Below, in pieces: positions 20,260-30,837 of a stretch of DNA of 64,000 nt. The DNA is from an uncultured Alphaproteobacteria bacterium. GTDB lineage: Bacteria > Pseudomonadota > Alphaproteobacteria > HIMB59. The notes beneath the pieces are model-generated. The model was not told the DNA's origin. It was given only the letters and a program-made list of their open reading frames with translations, and did no database searches. The position numbers and the translations under genes were made by a program. The stretch covers positions 62,001 to 126,000 of the forward strand of contig CABYSX010000002.1 of the NCBI GenBank assembly GCA_902521795.1. Reading direction: 5' to 3'. The first letter of the stretch is position 1. The number at the start of each line of letters is the position of its first letter.

Positions 20260-20992
20260 TAGTAACCTCTAACAAACTAGAGTCAAAATCTAGATTTGAA
20301 AAGCAATTTTGAACATCATCATTATCCTCTAATTCGTCATTTAATTTGACTAGTTTTGTTAGCTCTTCTTCTTTTTCAATATTTACAGTCAAATTTGGCT
20401 TCCAAATAATATTGGCACTTTCGATTTCAAATTTTTTTTCTCGCATTATTTTCTCCAATGATGCTAGTGTCTGATAAGAACAATAAATATATGTTGTATC
20501 ATCCTCTGTGTTGTAGTCCTCTAATCCATGGTCAAGTAACTCTTCTAATGCACCGTCATCAATTTCTTTTTTTACTTGTATTTCTCCGACTTTATTAAAA
20601 TTAAAACTTACACTTCCTGTCTCGCCTAAATTTCCTCCATTTTTAGAAAAAATAGATCTTATCTCAGAGGCTGTTCTATTTTTATTATCTGTTAAAGCCT
20701 CAACTATAAAAGCTGTTCCAAAAGGACCATACCCTTCGTAGCGTACTTCTGAGTAATCCGCAGTATCAGTATTATTTTTATTAATTGCTCTATCTACATT
20801 GTCCTTAGGCATGTTCACACTTCGAGCATTAGTCATAGCTAGTCTTAATCTTGGATTAGACTCTGGGTCTGTTCCTCCTATTTTGACAGCTATTTGAATT
20901 TCTCTTCCTATTTTTGCAAATTGTTTTGCTCTTTTTTTATCCTGAGCACCCTTACGATATTGGATATTTTTAAATTTGGAATGCCCTGCCAT
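20252..20992 (-). CDS. yebC: YebC/PmpR-family transcriptional regulator
   Basis: MAGHSKFKNIQYRKGAQDKKRAKQF, MPKDNVDRAI, YEGYGPFGTAFIVEALTDNKNRT. Confidence 0.98.
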   Translation of the reverse strand: MAGHSKFKNIQYRKGAQDKKRAKQFAKIGREIQIAVKIGGTDPESNPRLRLAMTNARSVNMPKDNVDRAINKNNTDTADYSEVRYEGYGPFGTAFIVEALTDNKNRTASEIRSIFSKNGGNLGETGSVSFNFNKVGEIQVKKEIDDGALEELLDHGLEDYNTEDDTTYIYCSYQTLASLEKIMREKKFEIESANIIWKPNLTVNIEKEEELTKLVKLNDELEDNDDVQNCFSNLDFDSSLLEVTNA

Positions 20993-20995
20993 GAT

Positions 20996-21838
20996 CTAAG
21001 ATAATAAATTACTATCCAAAACACCACCTATTTGAATAGATTGAATGGAATTTTTCTTTTCTTCATCAGTAGTTATTACTGCTCCTGAAATAGTTGCAAT
21101 TCCTTCAGCTGGTTCAAGCCTATGCGTATTAGATCCAGTTCTCATTCTTTTAATTGCATTTTCTTTTTTCATACCAATAACAGAATTATAATCACCTGTC
21201 ATGCCAATATCAGTTTGAAAACAAGTACCCTTTTCCAATACTCTTGCGTCTGAAGTTGGGATATGAACATGCGTTCCATATATAGCAGTAAATTTTCCAT
21301 CATAATTTTGAGCGATACCATTTTTTTCAGAAGTAACCTCCGCGTGGACCTCTAAAAATGAAAAGTCAATATTGTGGTCATTAATTATAGATAAGAGCTG
21401 CGTGTCAATAGAATTAAATGGATTATCTAAAGGAAGGTCGATAAATGTTTGACCATGAATTTGGCTTACTAATATTCTATTACCATTTTCATGAGTAAAA
21501 ATTTTATATCCTTTACCTGGTGAGCCAGCTTCAAAATTCAAAGGTCTTATAATACTATGATTTGGATTACTCTCCATATAGTCAATGATCTCTTTTTGTT
21601 TCCAAGCATGATTTCCTAGAGTAATAGCATCAGCTCCCCAGCTTATAAGATCCTCATATATTTTTCCTGTAAGCCCGTAACCACCTGCTGAATTTTCAGC
21701 ATTCACAATTGTAAAATCAATGTTAAATTGTTTTTGTATTTTTTTTAAATTTTCTTTAAGAGCTTTTCTTCCTGATCTTCCAACAACATCTCCTATAACT
21801 AAAAAATTCATAAGGAATAGACTCTCTGCTCTGAACAA
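20996..21838 (-). CDS. YmdB-type metallophosphoesterase (start probably at 21811, MNFLVIGDVVG)
   Basis: FLVIGDVVGRSGR, NAENSAGGYGLT, LGNHAW, GTHVHIPTSDARV. Confidence 0.92.
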   Translation of the reverse strand: MFRAESLFLMNFLVIGDVVGRSGRKALKENLKKIQKQFNIDFTIVNAENSAGGYGLTGKIYEDLISWGADAITLGNHAWKQKEIIDYMESNPNHSIIRPLNFEAGSPGKGYKIFTHENGNRILVSQIHGQTFIDLPLDNPFNSIDTQLLSIINDHNIDFSFLEVHAEVTSEKNGIAQNYDGKFTAIYGTHVHIPTSDARVLEKGTCFQTDIGMTGDYNSVIGMKKENAIKRMRTGSNTHRLEPAEGIATISGAVITTDEEKKNSIQSIQIGGVLDSNLLS

Positions 21839-22374
21839 ATGTAATCAACTTTTTGGTCAAAACTTTCTTGAAAATTAAAGTTAGTTTTTTGAATTTCAAA
21901 GGCAGCTAAAATAGTTTTTAAATTTCCTTTTTTTTTTAATTCTTCAATTGTTCTGTCAAAAAAACCTCCACCATAACCTACTCTATAACCTAGTTCGTTG
22001 AATGCGGAACAAGATGCAATAATTATATCAGGATTTAAAGCCACTTCACCGGTAGGTTCCATTATTCCACCAAAACCTTTTTCTAAACTTGGATTGTGAG
22101 GGTTATATTCAAAGTACTTTAAAGCAGTTCCTTTTGATATTACTCGTGGAAGCAAGCATGTGATATTTTTATTTATTAAATCATTTGATATCCTCAATAC
22201 ATCTACTTCATTTTTATATGGATAAAACAAACCAACAGATTTTTGTGGATTAATTTTTTCTATTATTTCTAAAATTTTTGAATTTATCATACTAGAATAA
22301 GTGTCTAAGTCCGAAATACTAAGTTTCATTCTTAGGTCAAGGTGATAATTACGTATTTGTTTTTTATTCAACAA
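21808..22374 (-). CDS. 5-formyltetrahydrofolate cyclo-ligase family protein
   Basis: PSLEKGFGGIMEP and GYRVGYGGGFFDRTIEEL; next to zapA. Confidence 0.92.
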   Translation of the reverse strand: MLNKKQIRNYHLDLRMKLSISDLDTYSSMINSKILEIIEKINPQKSVGLFYPYKNEVDVLRISNDLINKNITCLLPRVISKGTALKYFEYNPHNPSLEKGFGGIMEPTGEVALNPDIIIASCSAFNELGYRVGYGGGFFDRTIEELKKKGNLKTILAAFEIQKTNFNFQESFDQKVDYICSEQRVYSL

Positions 22375-22696
22375 TTAGATTGTCATTTAATTTTTTAAAA
22401 ATTTGTTCAATGTCAGATTTTAAATTATGATTTTCATTTTGTAACTCTTGAATCCGGCTCTCATAAAATAATTTCTTATTCAAAGAGTCTTGTAATATTT
22501 TTTCTTTTTTTAATACGTCCTCCATAGATTTTAAATAAGCAATAAGAGTAGAGGTTAAAAAGGGAACATTTTCTTTTTTTTCATCTTCTATTAATTTACT
22601 AATAGTAGAAGCGATCTCTTTAACTGTTTCAACATTGTTATCTGAGCACTGAATTTTTAGTGGCCTTCCTCCAATTGTTAGAGTTAAATTAGCCAT
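22364..22696 (-). CDS. zapA: Cell division protein ZapA
   Basis: N-terminal LTIGGRPLKIQCSDNNVETVKEIA and C-terminal coiled coil; adjacent to 5-FCL. Confidence 0.85.
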   Translation of the reverse strand: MANLTLTIGGRPLKIQCSDNNVETVKEIASTISKLIEDEKKENVPFLTSTLIAYLKSMEDVLKKEKILQDSLNKKLFYESRIQELQNENHNLKSDIEQIFKKLNDNLIVE

Positions 22697-22949
22697 CTAT
22701 ATCAATTGAACCTAAAAGTTCCTCAATTTTATTTGTTGCTTGATCTATAAGTTGAGATTTTTCTGATAACTCAAGTTTATTATTTTCTAGTTCAGAGACT
22801 AATTCTGACTCCCTTCTTTCGAAATATTCTACTTTGGCTTTTAATTTTTGTTTCTCGTTCATCAATTCTTGATTGCTAGTTTTGTAATTTTGAAGTTTTG
22901 ATGCAATTTGCTCTATTTTTTGAAGTATTTGTTGTTGAAATTCATTCAT
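22689..22949 (-). CDS. Short coiled-coil hypothetical protein (DUF4164/ZapB-like)
   Basis: Entirely heptad-like Glu/Lys/Leu-rich; overlaps the zapA start. Confidence 0.6.
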   Translation of the reverse strand: MNEFQQQILQKIEQIASKLQNYKTSNQELMNEKQKLKAKVEYFERRESELVSELENNKLELSEKSQLIDQATNKIEELLGSIDIDG

Positions 22950-22984
22950 ACTTTAATTATTAGTTATTAAGTAAAGTTATTCCA

Positions 22985-24916
22985 TTGAAAAATTACAACG
23001 AATTAGCAAATTGTATCAGATTTTTATCAATCGATGCGGTAGAAAAAGCAAAATCTGGTCATCCTGGTATGCCAATGGGAATGGCAGACATAGCTACAGT
23101 TCTTTTTCATAACTTTCTGGTACATAACCCAGATGATCCGAGTTGGTTGCTTAGAGATCGATTCGTTTTATCTAACGGACATGGCTCTATGTTACTTTAT
23201 TCACTTTTATATCTCACGGGTTATAAAAAAATGACTTTGTCTCAAATTAGAAATTTCAGACAATTAGACTCCATCACTGCGGGGCATCCAGAATATGAAC
23301 CACATGCAGGTATTGAAATCACAACTGGTCCTCTTGGACAAGGGATTTCAAACGCAGTTGGAATGGCTATAGCACTTAAAAAATTATCAAAAGAAAAAAA
23401 ATTATCAAAATCACCAAAAGTATATGTCTTTTGTGGTGATGGTTGTTTGATGGAGGGAATTAGCCAAGAGGCAATAAGTCTAGCTGGACACCTGAAGTTA
23501 AATAATTTGATTTTAATATACGATAACAACAATATTAGTATCGACGGGTCCACTGACTTAGCTTTTAGTGATAATACAAACCTAAGGTTCAAATCAGTTA
23601 ATTGGGAGGTGTATAGTGGTAAGGGTCATGACCATCAAAATATTTATGACTTATTTAAAAAAGCGCAAATATCAAACGCTCCATGTTTGCTAAATTTTAA
23701 AACCACTATTGGTTTTGGTTCACCTAACAAGTCTGCCAAAGCATCATCACATGGTTCACCTTTAGGTTCAGATGAAGTTAATTTAACTAGAAGTAAATTA
23801 TCTTGGAGCGGAAAACCATTTCAAATACCCAAAAAACTCTTAAAGATTTGGAGAGGATCTGCTGATAAGAATAAAAAGTTATACAAAAAGTCGAAATCAA
23901 CATTTCATTCAAATTTATCTAAAAAAGATATAGATAAGTTATTTAACAAGATAGAATTAGATTTGAAAAATTTTAATTCTGATCAAGCTACTAGAAAATC
24001 CTCTGAAGCAATCTTAAATTATATCGAAGGAGATCATCCAATCATTGGGGGCTCTGCAGATTTAACTGGTTCTAATAATACAAAAGGTAAAGAGATGTCT
24101 GTCATGAATAGTAAAAATATTGCAGGTCAATATATTCATTATGGAGTAAGAGAACACGGAATGGCTGCTATAATGAATGGAATTGCAGCTACTAAAATTT
24201 ATAAAACCTATTCAGGGACTTTTTTAAGTTTTGCTGATTACATGAAGCCAAGTCTTCGTCTTGCTGCTTTAATGAAAATTGATCCTATTCAAGTTTTCAC
24301 GCACGACTCCATTGGTTTAGGTGAAGATGGACCTACTCATCAACCCATAGAGCAAATTAATATGTTAAGACTAATACCAAATAGTTATGTTTTTAGACCT
24401 TGTGATCTTAAAGAAACAATAGTGTGTTGGAAAGAGGCCTTAAAGATTGATAATGCTCCATCATTTATATGTCTTTCAAGGCAAAATTTACCGCAAATTT
24501 CCAATAAAAAATTAGTTTCAAAAAACTTCAAGGGAGCTTATGTGATAAGCGGGCCAAAAAAAAATAATGATATTACAATTATAGCGACTGGTTCAGAAGT
24601 ATCCTTAGCTATAAATATTGCTGAAATTTTGAAAAATAACAGGATTATCTCAAAAGTAATATCTATGCCATCTACATCAATTTTTGAAAAGCAATCAAAA
24701 TCTTTTAAAATTACTTTGTTGGACTCTAAATTAGATGAAACTTTTATAATTGAAGCTGGCTCAACCATGTATTGGAATAAATTTACAAATTCAGAAAATA
24801 TTTTTGGATTAGATGTTTTTGGTGCAAGTGCTCCTGGGAGTGAAGTATTTAAAAAATTTGGGTTAACAACAAAAACTATATCAACTAAAATATTAAGGAA
24901 AATTAAAACAAAATGA
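22985..24916 (+). CDS. tkt: Transketolase
   Basis: AKSGHPGMPMGMAD, GHGSMLLYSLLYLTGY, CFVFCGDGCLMEGISQEA-type core, EDGPTHQPIEQ. Confidence 0.98.
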   Translation: MKNYNELANCIRFLSIDAVEKAKSGHPGMPMGMADIATVLFHNFLVHNPDDPSWLLRDRFVLSNGHGSMLLYSLLYLTGYKKMTLSQIRNFRQLDSITAGHPEYEPHAGIEITTGPLGQGISNAVGMAIALKKLSKEKKLSKSPKVYVFCGDGCLMEGISQEAISLAGHLKLNNLILIYDNNNISIDGSTDLAFSDNTNLRFKSVNWEVYSGKGHDHQNIYDLFKKAQISNAPCLLNFKTTIGFGSPNKSAKASSHGSPLGSDEVNLTRSKLSWSGKPFQIPKKLLKIWRGSADKNKKLYKKSKSTFHSNLSKKDIDKLFNKIELDLKNFNSDQATRKSSEAILNYIEGDHPIIGGSADLTGSNNTKGKEMSVMNSKNIAGQYIHYGVREHGMAAIMNGIAATKIYKTYSGTFLSFADYMKPSLRLAALMKIDPIQVFTHDSIGLGEDGPTHQPIEQINMLRLIPNSYVFRPCDLKETIVCWKEALKIDNAPSFICLSRQNLPQISNKKLVSKNFKGAYVISGPKKNNDITIIATGSEVSLAINIAEILKNNRIISKVISMPSTSIFEKQSKSFKITLLDSKLDETFIIEAGSTMYWNKFTNSENIFGLDVFGASAPGSEVFKKFGLTTKTISTKILRKIKTK

Positions 24917-25929
24917 AAAAAAAAGTAGCAATTAATGGATTTGGTAGAATTGGTAGACTCGTTTATCGAGCGTTTTTAGAAAGGTCAAATGAATTTAGTG
25001 ATCAATATGAAATTGCTTATATTAATGATTTAGCTGATATTGATACAAATATTCACTTACTAAAATATGACAGTATTCACGGACCTCTTTCTAAGGAGAT
25101 TAATAAAATTTCAAACGAGCAGTTTTCAATAGAAGAAAACAAAGTAACTGTTACATCTGAGAGAAACCCAATTGATCTAAAGTGGAGTGACAAGAATGTA
25201 GATATTATTTTAGAGTGCACAGGGGTTTTCGCATCTAAAGATAAAGCTATGTCACATGTCGAAAGTGGTGCTAGTAAGGTCATCGTTTCAGCCCCCTGTT
25301 CAGGTGCAGATATTACAGTTGTTCAAGGTGTAAATAACAAAAATATTAATTTAGATCACCAAGTCATATCAAATGCTTCGTGTACAACTAATTGTTTAGC
25401 CCCTGTGGCTTTCGTAATAGATCAAGAGTTTGGAATTGAAAATGGATACATGACAACAATTCATTCTTATACAGGAGATCAAAATACAGTTGATACATTT
25501 CACAAAGATCTTAGACGTGCTAGAGCAGCAGCTAACAATATTATTCCTACGAGCACAGGTGCAGCAAAAGCTGTTGGCCTTGTTCTTCCTCATTTAAAAG
25601 GAAAATTAGATGGAACCGCAATAAGAGTTCCAACACCAAATGTCTCTCTTGTAGATTTTAAATTTAATACAAAAAAAAATATTTCAATTGAGTCTTTGAA
25701 TAATAAATTTCAAGAATATGCCAATAATTCTCTTAAAAATATTTTAGGAGTGGACAGAGATCAAAAAGTATCAAGTGATTATAATCATGACTCTAGAAGT
25801 TCAATTTTAGACTTGAGTGAAACGACTACAGTATCTGATAATTTTGGTAGAATACTCACTTGGTATGATAATGAATGGGGATTTTCAAATAGAATGCTTG
25901 AGACAACCGCTCAAGTATGTAATTTATAG
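24913..25929 (+). CDS. gap: Glyceraldehyde-3-phosphate dehydrogenase, type I
   Basis: INGFGRIGRLVYRA, SNASCTTNCLAPVAF, RRARAAANNIIPTSTGAAKAVGLVLP, WYDNEWGFSNRM. Confidence 0.98.
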   Translation: MKKKVAINGFGRIGRLVYRAFLERSNEFSDQYEIAYINDLADIDTNIHLLKYDSIHGPLSKEINKISNEQFSIEENKVTVTSERNPIDLKWSDKNVDIILECTGVFASKDKAMSHVESGASKVIVSAPCSGADITVVQGVNNKNINLDHQVISNASCTTNCLAPVAFVIDQEFGIENGYMTTIHSYTGDQNTVDTFHKDLRRARAAANNIIPTSTGAAKAVGLVLPHLKGKLDGTAIRVPTPNVSLVDFKFNTKKNISIESLNNKFQEYANNSLKNILGVDRDQKVSSDYNHDSRSSILDLSETTTVSDNFGRILTWYDNEWGFSNRMLETTAQVCNL

Positions 25930-25937
25930 GAGCAATT

Positions 25938-26855
25938 ATGAAAGTAACAAATACCACCAAAAAAATCATTTCAAATTACATGCATGAAAATGTAGGTGTG
26001 AGATCAAATCTTATGAAAATTTTAGGACAAGGAAAGCTTGGAGGAACTGGGAGAATGATCATTTTACCAGTCGATCAAGGCTTTGAACATGGTCCAGATA
26101 GAAGTTTTGCTGTTAATCCTCCCGCATACGATCCAAACTATCATCATCAACTTGCAATAGATGCTGGTTTGTCAGCTTATGCAGCACCTCTTGGGTTACT
26201 TCAAACAAGTTCTGGAAACTTTAATGGTCAAATTCCAACAATATTAAAAATTAATAGTTCAAATACTCTTGCAACCTCTTTAGATCAAGCTGTTACTGGG
26301 AGTGTAGATGATGCATTAAAACTAGGATGTGCAGCGATAGGCTTTACTATTTATCCTGGATCTGAACATAATTTTGATTTGATGGAAGAGTTTAAAAAAC
26401 TAAGTTTTGAGGCTAAAGAAAAAGGTCTTGCAGTAGTATTATGGGCTTATGCCAGAGGGTCAAACATTTCTAAAAAAGGTGAGACTGCAATGAATATAAT
26501 TTCATATGCTGCACACATTTCTGCTTTATTGGGAGCTAATATAATTAAAGTTAAGTTGCCAAGTGACTTTTTAGAAGATGATCCAACTAAAAAAGCATTT
26601 GAAGATAATAATATAAATATAAACACTTTAAAAGATCGCGTAGCCCACATTAAAAAAGTTGCTTTTGATGGAAAGCGCTTAGTTGTTTTTTCTGGTGGAG
26701 ATGCAAAAGATGATCAAGCTTTAATGGATGAAGTTCTCGCAATTCATAAAGGAGATGGTAATGGGTCCATAATTGGAAGAAATTGTTTTCAAAGATCTAG
26801 AGCTGATGCATTGGCTTTATTAGAGCAAATGATACAGATCTATAAATCTAAATGA
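25938..26855 (+). CDS. fbaB: Class I (DhnA-type) fructose-bisphosphate aldolase
   Basis: ILPVDQGFEHGPDRSFA, CAAIGFTIYPGSE, NIIKVKLP, VVFSGGDAKDD. Confidence 0.94.
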   Translation: MKVTNTTKKIISNYMHENVGVRSNLMKILGQGKLGGTGRMIILPVDQGFEHGPDRSFAVNPPAYDPNYHHQLAIDAGLSAYAAPLGLLQTSSGNFNGQIPTILKINSSNTLATSLDQAVTGSVDDALKLGCAAIGFTIYPGSEHNFDLMEEFKKLSFEAKEKGLAVVLWAYARGSNISKKGETAMNIISYAAHISALLGANIIKVKLPSDFLEDDPTKKAFEDNNININTLKDRVAHIKKVAFDGKRLVVFSGGDAKDDQALMDEVLAIHKGDGNGSIIGRNCFQRSRADALALLEQMIQIYKSK

Positions 26856-27418
26856 AAATCAATGCTAACGATTTAAAGATTGGAAATATAATCCAGCATA
26901 ATAACTCTCTGTGGAAGGTTGCTAAACTCTCCCATACACAACCTGGTAAAGGTGGTGCGTATATTCAGGCAGAACTTAAAAATATATCAAATCAGTCAAA
27001 ATTAAATGAGAGATTTAGAAGTTCAGAGTCTCTAGAAAAAATTCGAGCTGAAGAAATAAATCACCAATTTTTATTTCGCAGTGGAGAAGATTTTACATTT
27101 ATGAACAACCAGACTTACGAACAGATAATTATGAATATTACTCAAGTTAATAAGAACACGGCTAAATTTCTTGAAGATGGAATGGAAGTCTCTATTGAGT
27201 TTTATGATGAAAAACCAATGAATGTTAATCCCCCTGAAAGTCTTGTGGTGCAAATTGCTGAAACAGAAGCTGTTGTTAAAGGACAAACTGCGTCTTCATC
27301 TTATAAACCTGCTTTGCTAACTAACGGTGTAAGAGTTACTGTCCCTCCCCACGTCGAAACAGGTGATAAAGTCAGAATAAATACAAGTGAATTAACTTAT
27401 ATAGAAAAAGCAAAATAA
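26852..27418 (+). CDS. efp: Elongation factor P
   Basis: PGKGGAYIQAELKNI and VKGQTASSSYKPALLTNGVRVTVPPHVETGDKVRINT. Confidence 0.98.
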   Translation: MKINANDLKIGNIIQHNNSLWKVAKLSHTQPGKGGAYIQAELKNISNQSKLNERFRSSESLEKIRAEEINHQFLFRSGEDFTFMNNQTYEQIIMNITQVNKNTAKFLEDGMEVSIEFYDEKPMNVNPPESLVVQIAETEAVVKGQTASSSYKPALLTNGVRVTVPPHVETGDKVRINTSELTYIEKAK

Positions 27419-27425
27419 ATTTTCT

Positions 27426-28220
27426 ATGTCTATTGTCCCTCCAGTAATTGTTGTTATGGAAAAAGCATGCAGAAGTGCTGCCAAGTCTTTGATTAGAGAT
27501 TTTGGTGAACTTGAAAAACTTCAAATTTCTAAAAAAGATAAAAATGACTTTGTATCCTCAGCAGATATTAGGGCTTCTGAAACAATTAGTTATAATTTGG
27601 GAAAAGATAGACCTGATTTTCTTCAAATAGATGAAGAAACTTTTAGTTCTGAGGATTTTGAAAAACTTAAAGGTGATACTCCGATATTTATCACAGACCC
27701 ACTTGATGGTACAAAAAACTTTATTCACGGCAATGGATACTTTGCAGTGACTATTGGTTTAATGCAAAAAGGAGAAATTATTGCTGGTGTTACATACAAC
27801 CCAATATTAAATGAATTATATTGGGCTCATAAGGGTTCTGGATCTTGGATTAATAATCAAAGACTGAGAGTTTCTCAAAGAGATAAGTTAGATGGATGTA
27901 TGTTTACATCTGGTGTTCAAATTAAGCACCAAGACATTCTCGAAAAAGGTATTGCGCAAATTGGATCCCTTCAAAGAAAAACAAGTGTTAGATTACTAGG
28001 ATCATCAGCACTTGATTTAGCTAATGTCGCATCAGGAAAATTTGATGGTTTTTGGTCATTAAGACTAAATATCTGGGATATAGCAGCAGGTATTGTTTTA
28101 GTAAGAGAGGCCGGTGGGATATGCTTAAATGAAAAAGGAAATGATTTTGATCCTTTAAAAGATGAGAGTTTAATAGCCTCAAGTGCTGCTATCAGTAGCG
28201 AATTACTGAAAAATCTATAA
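27426..28220 (+). CDS. Inositol monophosphatase family protein (SuhB-like)
   Basis: [12 protein letters not shown] and [15 protein letters not shown]. Confidence 0.95.
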   Translation: MSIVPPVIVVMEKACRSAAKSLIRDFGELEKLQISKKDKNDFVSSADIRASETISYNLGKDRPDFLQIDEETFSSEDFEKLKGDTPIFITDPLDGTKNFIHGNGYFAVTIGLMQKGEIIAGVTYNPILNELYWAHKGSGSWINNQRLRVSQRDKLDGCMFTSGVQIKHQDILEKGIAQIGSLQRKTSVRLLGSSALDLANVASGKFDGFWSLRLNIWDIAAGIVLVREAGGICLNEKGNDFDPLKDESLIASSAAISSELLKNL

Positions 28221-28266
28221 ATATTTACTTGATTTTTTAATCTTTGGTCTCTATTTTCTGATAACC

Positions 28267-28488
28267 ATGAAACAAAAAATTCATCCTGATTATCATGAGA
28301 TAACTGTGGAGCGCACTGATGGTTCTACTTATAAGACCAGATCCACGTGGGGGAAAGCTGGCGATACTATGAAGCTTGAAATTGATCCTCTATCTCACCC
28401 AGCATGGAATCAAGGATCTGGTAAAATGGTCGACTCTGGTGGAAGAGTTGCACGTTTTAAAAACAAATATAAGTCATTTAATATTTAA
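28267..28488 (+). CDS. rpmE: 50S ribosomal protein L31 (no Cys zinc motif)
   Basis: [47 protein letters not shown]. Confidence 0.97.
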   Translation: MKQKIHPDYHEITVERTDGSTYKTRSTWGKAGDTMKLEIDPLSHPAWNQGSGKMVDSGGRVARFKNKYKSFNI

Positions 28489-28500
28489 ATTTAAAAAATT

Positions 28501-29088
28501 ATGTCTGACAATAAACCTTTGATGCCCCTTGCAACAGCCGTTTGGTTAGTTGACAACACAGCTTTAAGTTTCCCTCAAATATCTCAGTTTTGTCAGCTCC
28601 ACGAACTAGAAGTACAAAGTATTGCAGATGGTGAAGATGCATACCGTATGCAAGGATTAAATCCTATTGCAAGTGGTCAACTTACTATGGATGAAATTAA
28701 ACGATGTGAGGTCGATCACTCACAAGAGTTACAATTGCAAAATAAAAAATCTGAGTCAATTCAATTTAGCGTCAAAACAAAAAAATATCTTCCATTATCA
28801 GTGAGACAAGAAAGGCCAAAGGCTATTGCTTGGCTAATTCGAGAGTATGGTAAAATATTAGCCGATACCCAAATTGCTAAACTTACAAGCTCCACTAAAC
28901 CCACAGTTGCTAATATAAGAGCTGGTAACCAATCTCAACCAATTACAGAATTCAGAAACCCTACTGATCTTGGTCTATGTACCTACGAAGAGCTAGAAGC
29001 GTTAGTTGAGAAAGGTCAGCGTAAAGCTGAGCGAGAAAGAAAAGCGAAAGAAAAAGCTGAAAAATTACAGTCTACTACTACTTCGTAA
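28501..29088 (+). CDS. trcR: DUF1013 / TrcR-type cell-cycle transcriptional regulator
   Basis: PLMPLATAVWLVDNTALSFPQISQFCQLHELEVQSIADGE...GLNPI..GQLT.DEI.RCE is characteristic of the alphaproteobacterial DUF1013 family. Confidence 0.9.
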   Translation: MSDNKPLMPLATAVWLVDNTALSFPQISQFCQLHELEVQSIADGEDAYRMQGLNPIASGQLTMDEIKRCEVDHSQELQLQNKKSESIQFSVKTKKYLPLSVRQERPKAIAWLIREYGKILADTQIAKLTSSTKPTVANIRAGNQSQPITEFRNPTDLGLCTYEELEALVEKGQRKAERERKAKEKAEKLQSTTTS

Positions 29089-29605
29089 AAAATAAATAAA
29101 CGTCTCCTAATCTAATCCCAAACTTTTTCATTGTAGCTTTATTAAAAACGTTTTTATCATCTTGCATAATTAACCAATCATCAAACTTAACGTTCATTAT
29201 GCCGTCCCCATACTTAAGCTTAAGAGTATAGTGCCAGTTTATTGCATTACCAGATCTCTCACCCAGAGCTATACCTTTGATATCCTCAGAGGTGCCCTCA
29301 TAGGTTTTTTCACCAGTCTTTTTAATTTCCCATCTTCTAAACTCTTCTTCACCATCGTCATAAAGAAAAGTCTCATTAAGAATAAAGTTATCCCCTTGTT
29401 GAATACCCTCCATTTCAACATTAAATTGTCGTCTTACCTTTCCAAGCCTATCAATGAAAAGGCCACTGGCTGTTGTTTTACCTAAAAAGTACTCTTCTAT
29501 TTTGAGTGTGGGTTGCTTATCGGCAAAATTTTCAAGTTTCATATTATTACATCCGCTTAGAAATATTAATAAAATACCGGCTATTAATACATTTCTCATA
29601 CACAC
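29078..29605 (-). CDS. DUF3833-family lipoprotein
   Basis: Lipobox FLSGCN; LGKTTASGLFIDRLGKVRRQFNVEMEG...YDDGEEEFRRW. Confidence 0.85.
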   Translation of the reverse strand: MCMRNVLIAGILLIFLSGCNNMKLENFADKQPTLKIEEYFLGKTTASGLFIDRLGKVRRQFNVEMEGIQQGDNFILNETFLYDDGEEEFRRWEIKKTGEKTYEGTSEDIKGIALGERSGNAINWHYTLKLKYGDGIMNVKFDDWLIMQDDKNVFNKATMKKFGIRLGDVYLFFTK

Positions 29606-29650
29606 AATCAGTACGGTCTTTTATAAAAGTAGATGTTAATCATAAGTATT

Positions 29651-30820
29651 TTACTTATTGGTAAAATCTATTTGATAGACATCAATTGTTTTTGCCTTAA
29701 AACCTCCTGAACAGTATGATAAGTAAAAATTCCACATTCTTTTAAAATCTTCAGAGTAACCTAAATTTTTTATTTTATCCCATTTTTTATTAAAGTTATT
29801 TCTCCACATTTCAAGTGTTTGATAATAACTGTCAGCCATTTGATTTTTTATTTGAAAATTAAATTTTTTTTGAGTAGCTATTTTCTCAAGAGCTTTCACT
29901 GAGGGCAACATTCCACCAGGAAATATATATTTCTGAATAAAATCAATTTTTTTAGTGTATCTATCAAAAAAATCTTCAAAAATTACAATGGTTTGCATTG
30001 AAAAAACACCTGATGGTTTTAATAAATCTTTTATTTTTTCAAAATAGGTTTGCCAATATTGAATTCCAACTGCCTCAAACATTTCGATGGAGTATATTCT
30101 AGAATATTTCCCTCTATGCTCCCTGTAATCTTTATAAATGACATTTAACTTATCATGTAAATGGTATTCTTTAATTTTTGAATTCACAAATTCGTATTGT
30201 TCTTTTGAAATAGTTAGAGTATCAATTTTTATATCTGGATATTTTGAAATAAGATAAAAAGCAAAACTTCCCCACCCAGATCCTATTTCTAAAACATGAT
30301 CACCAGGTTTGGGCTCATTACCTTTAATAAGACTTTCAAATTTATTTTTTTGTGCCTCAGATAATGTTTCAGATCCTGTTTTAAAAAAACCTGAGGAATA
30401 TGTTAAGGTATCGTCAAGCCACTCCAAGTAAAAATCATTGCCAAGGTCATAATGCGCGTGAATATTCTTTTTACTTTGAAATAAAGAATTTTTTGTTTGA
30501 TTCATATATTTTTTAGATAAGAGTCTATAAAATTTAGATCCACTCATTTCACCACCAAAAGCTTTTTCATTTAAAGCTCCAAATTCCAAAAATTTACTTA
30601 AATCATCTGCTTCAAATTTCTTTTTTATATAAGCCTCTCCTAATCCAACTGATCCACGAAAATATAAATCCCATATCATGGAAAGTTTATTAATTGTTAA
30701 ATGCACTGATGGACCCTCTAAATCACCATGAAATTCATAAGGTTTTCCCTTTACGTCTAAGCTCAAGGATCCATGCCTTATTTTAGAGCAAACTTTATGT
30801 ATATATTTATCAATAAACAA
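29651..30820 (-). CDS. Cyclopropane-fatty-acyl-phospholipid synthase / SAM-dependent fatty-acid methyltransferase family
   Basis: HAHYDLGNDFYLEWLDDTLTYSSGFF, VLEIGSGWGSFAFYL, IEMFEAVG. Confidence 0.93.
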   Translation of the reverse strand: MFIDKYIHKVCSKIRHGSLSLDVKGKPYEFHGDLEGPSVHLTINKLSMIWDLYFRGSVGLGEAYIKKKFEADDLSKFLEFGALNEKAFGGEMSGSKFYRLLSKKYMNQTKNSLFQSKKNIHAHYDLGNDFYLEWLDDTLTYSSGFFKTGSETLSEAQKNKFESLIKGNEPKPGDHVLEIGSGWGSFAFYLISKYPDIKIDTLTISKEQYEFVNSKIKEYHLHDKLNVIYKDYREHRGKYSRIYSIEMFEAVGIQYWQTYFEKIKDLLKPSGVFSMQTIVIFEDFFDRYTKKIDFIQKYIFPGGMLPSVKALEKIATQKKFNFQIKNQMADSYYQTLEMWRNNFNKKWDKIKNLGYSEDFKRMWNFYLSYCSGGFKAKTIDVYQIDFTNK

Positions 30821-30837
30821 TTTTTTAATAATCTTTT

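Noticed and set aside
22360-22380. 6S RNA (ssrS) between zapA and 5-FCL
   Set aside because: That is the usual place in many proteobacteria, but here the two genes overlap by 11 bp, leaving no room.
23370-23415. Short direct repeat AAATTATCAAAA in tkt (KKLSKEKKLSKS)
   Set aside because: Small in-frame low-complexity duplication in a variable surface region; probably neutral slippage.
23242-27286. - strand ORFs at 23242, 24538, 25077, 25396, 26447 and 27071
   Set aside because: All antisense to tkt, gap, fba and efp, which are unmistakable.
29231-29639. + strand ORFs 29231..29485 and 29454..29639
   Set aside because: Antisense to the DUF3833 lipoprotein, which has a proper signal peptide and lipobox.
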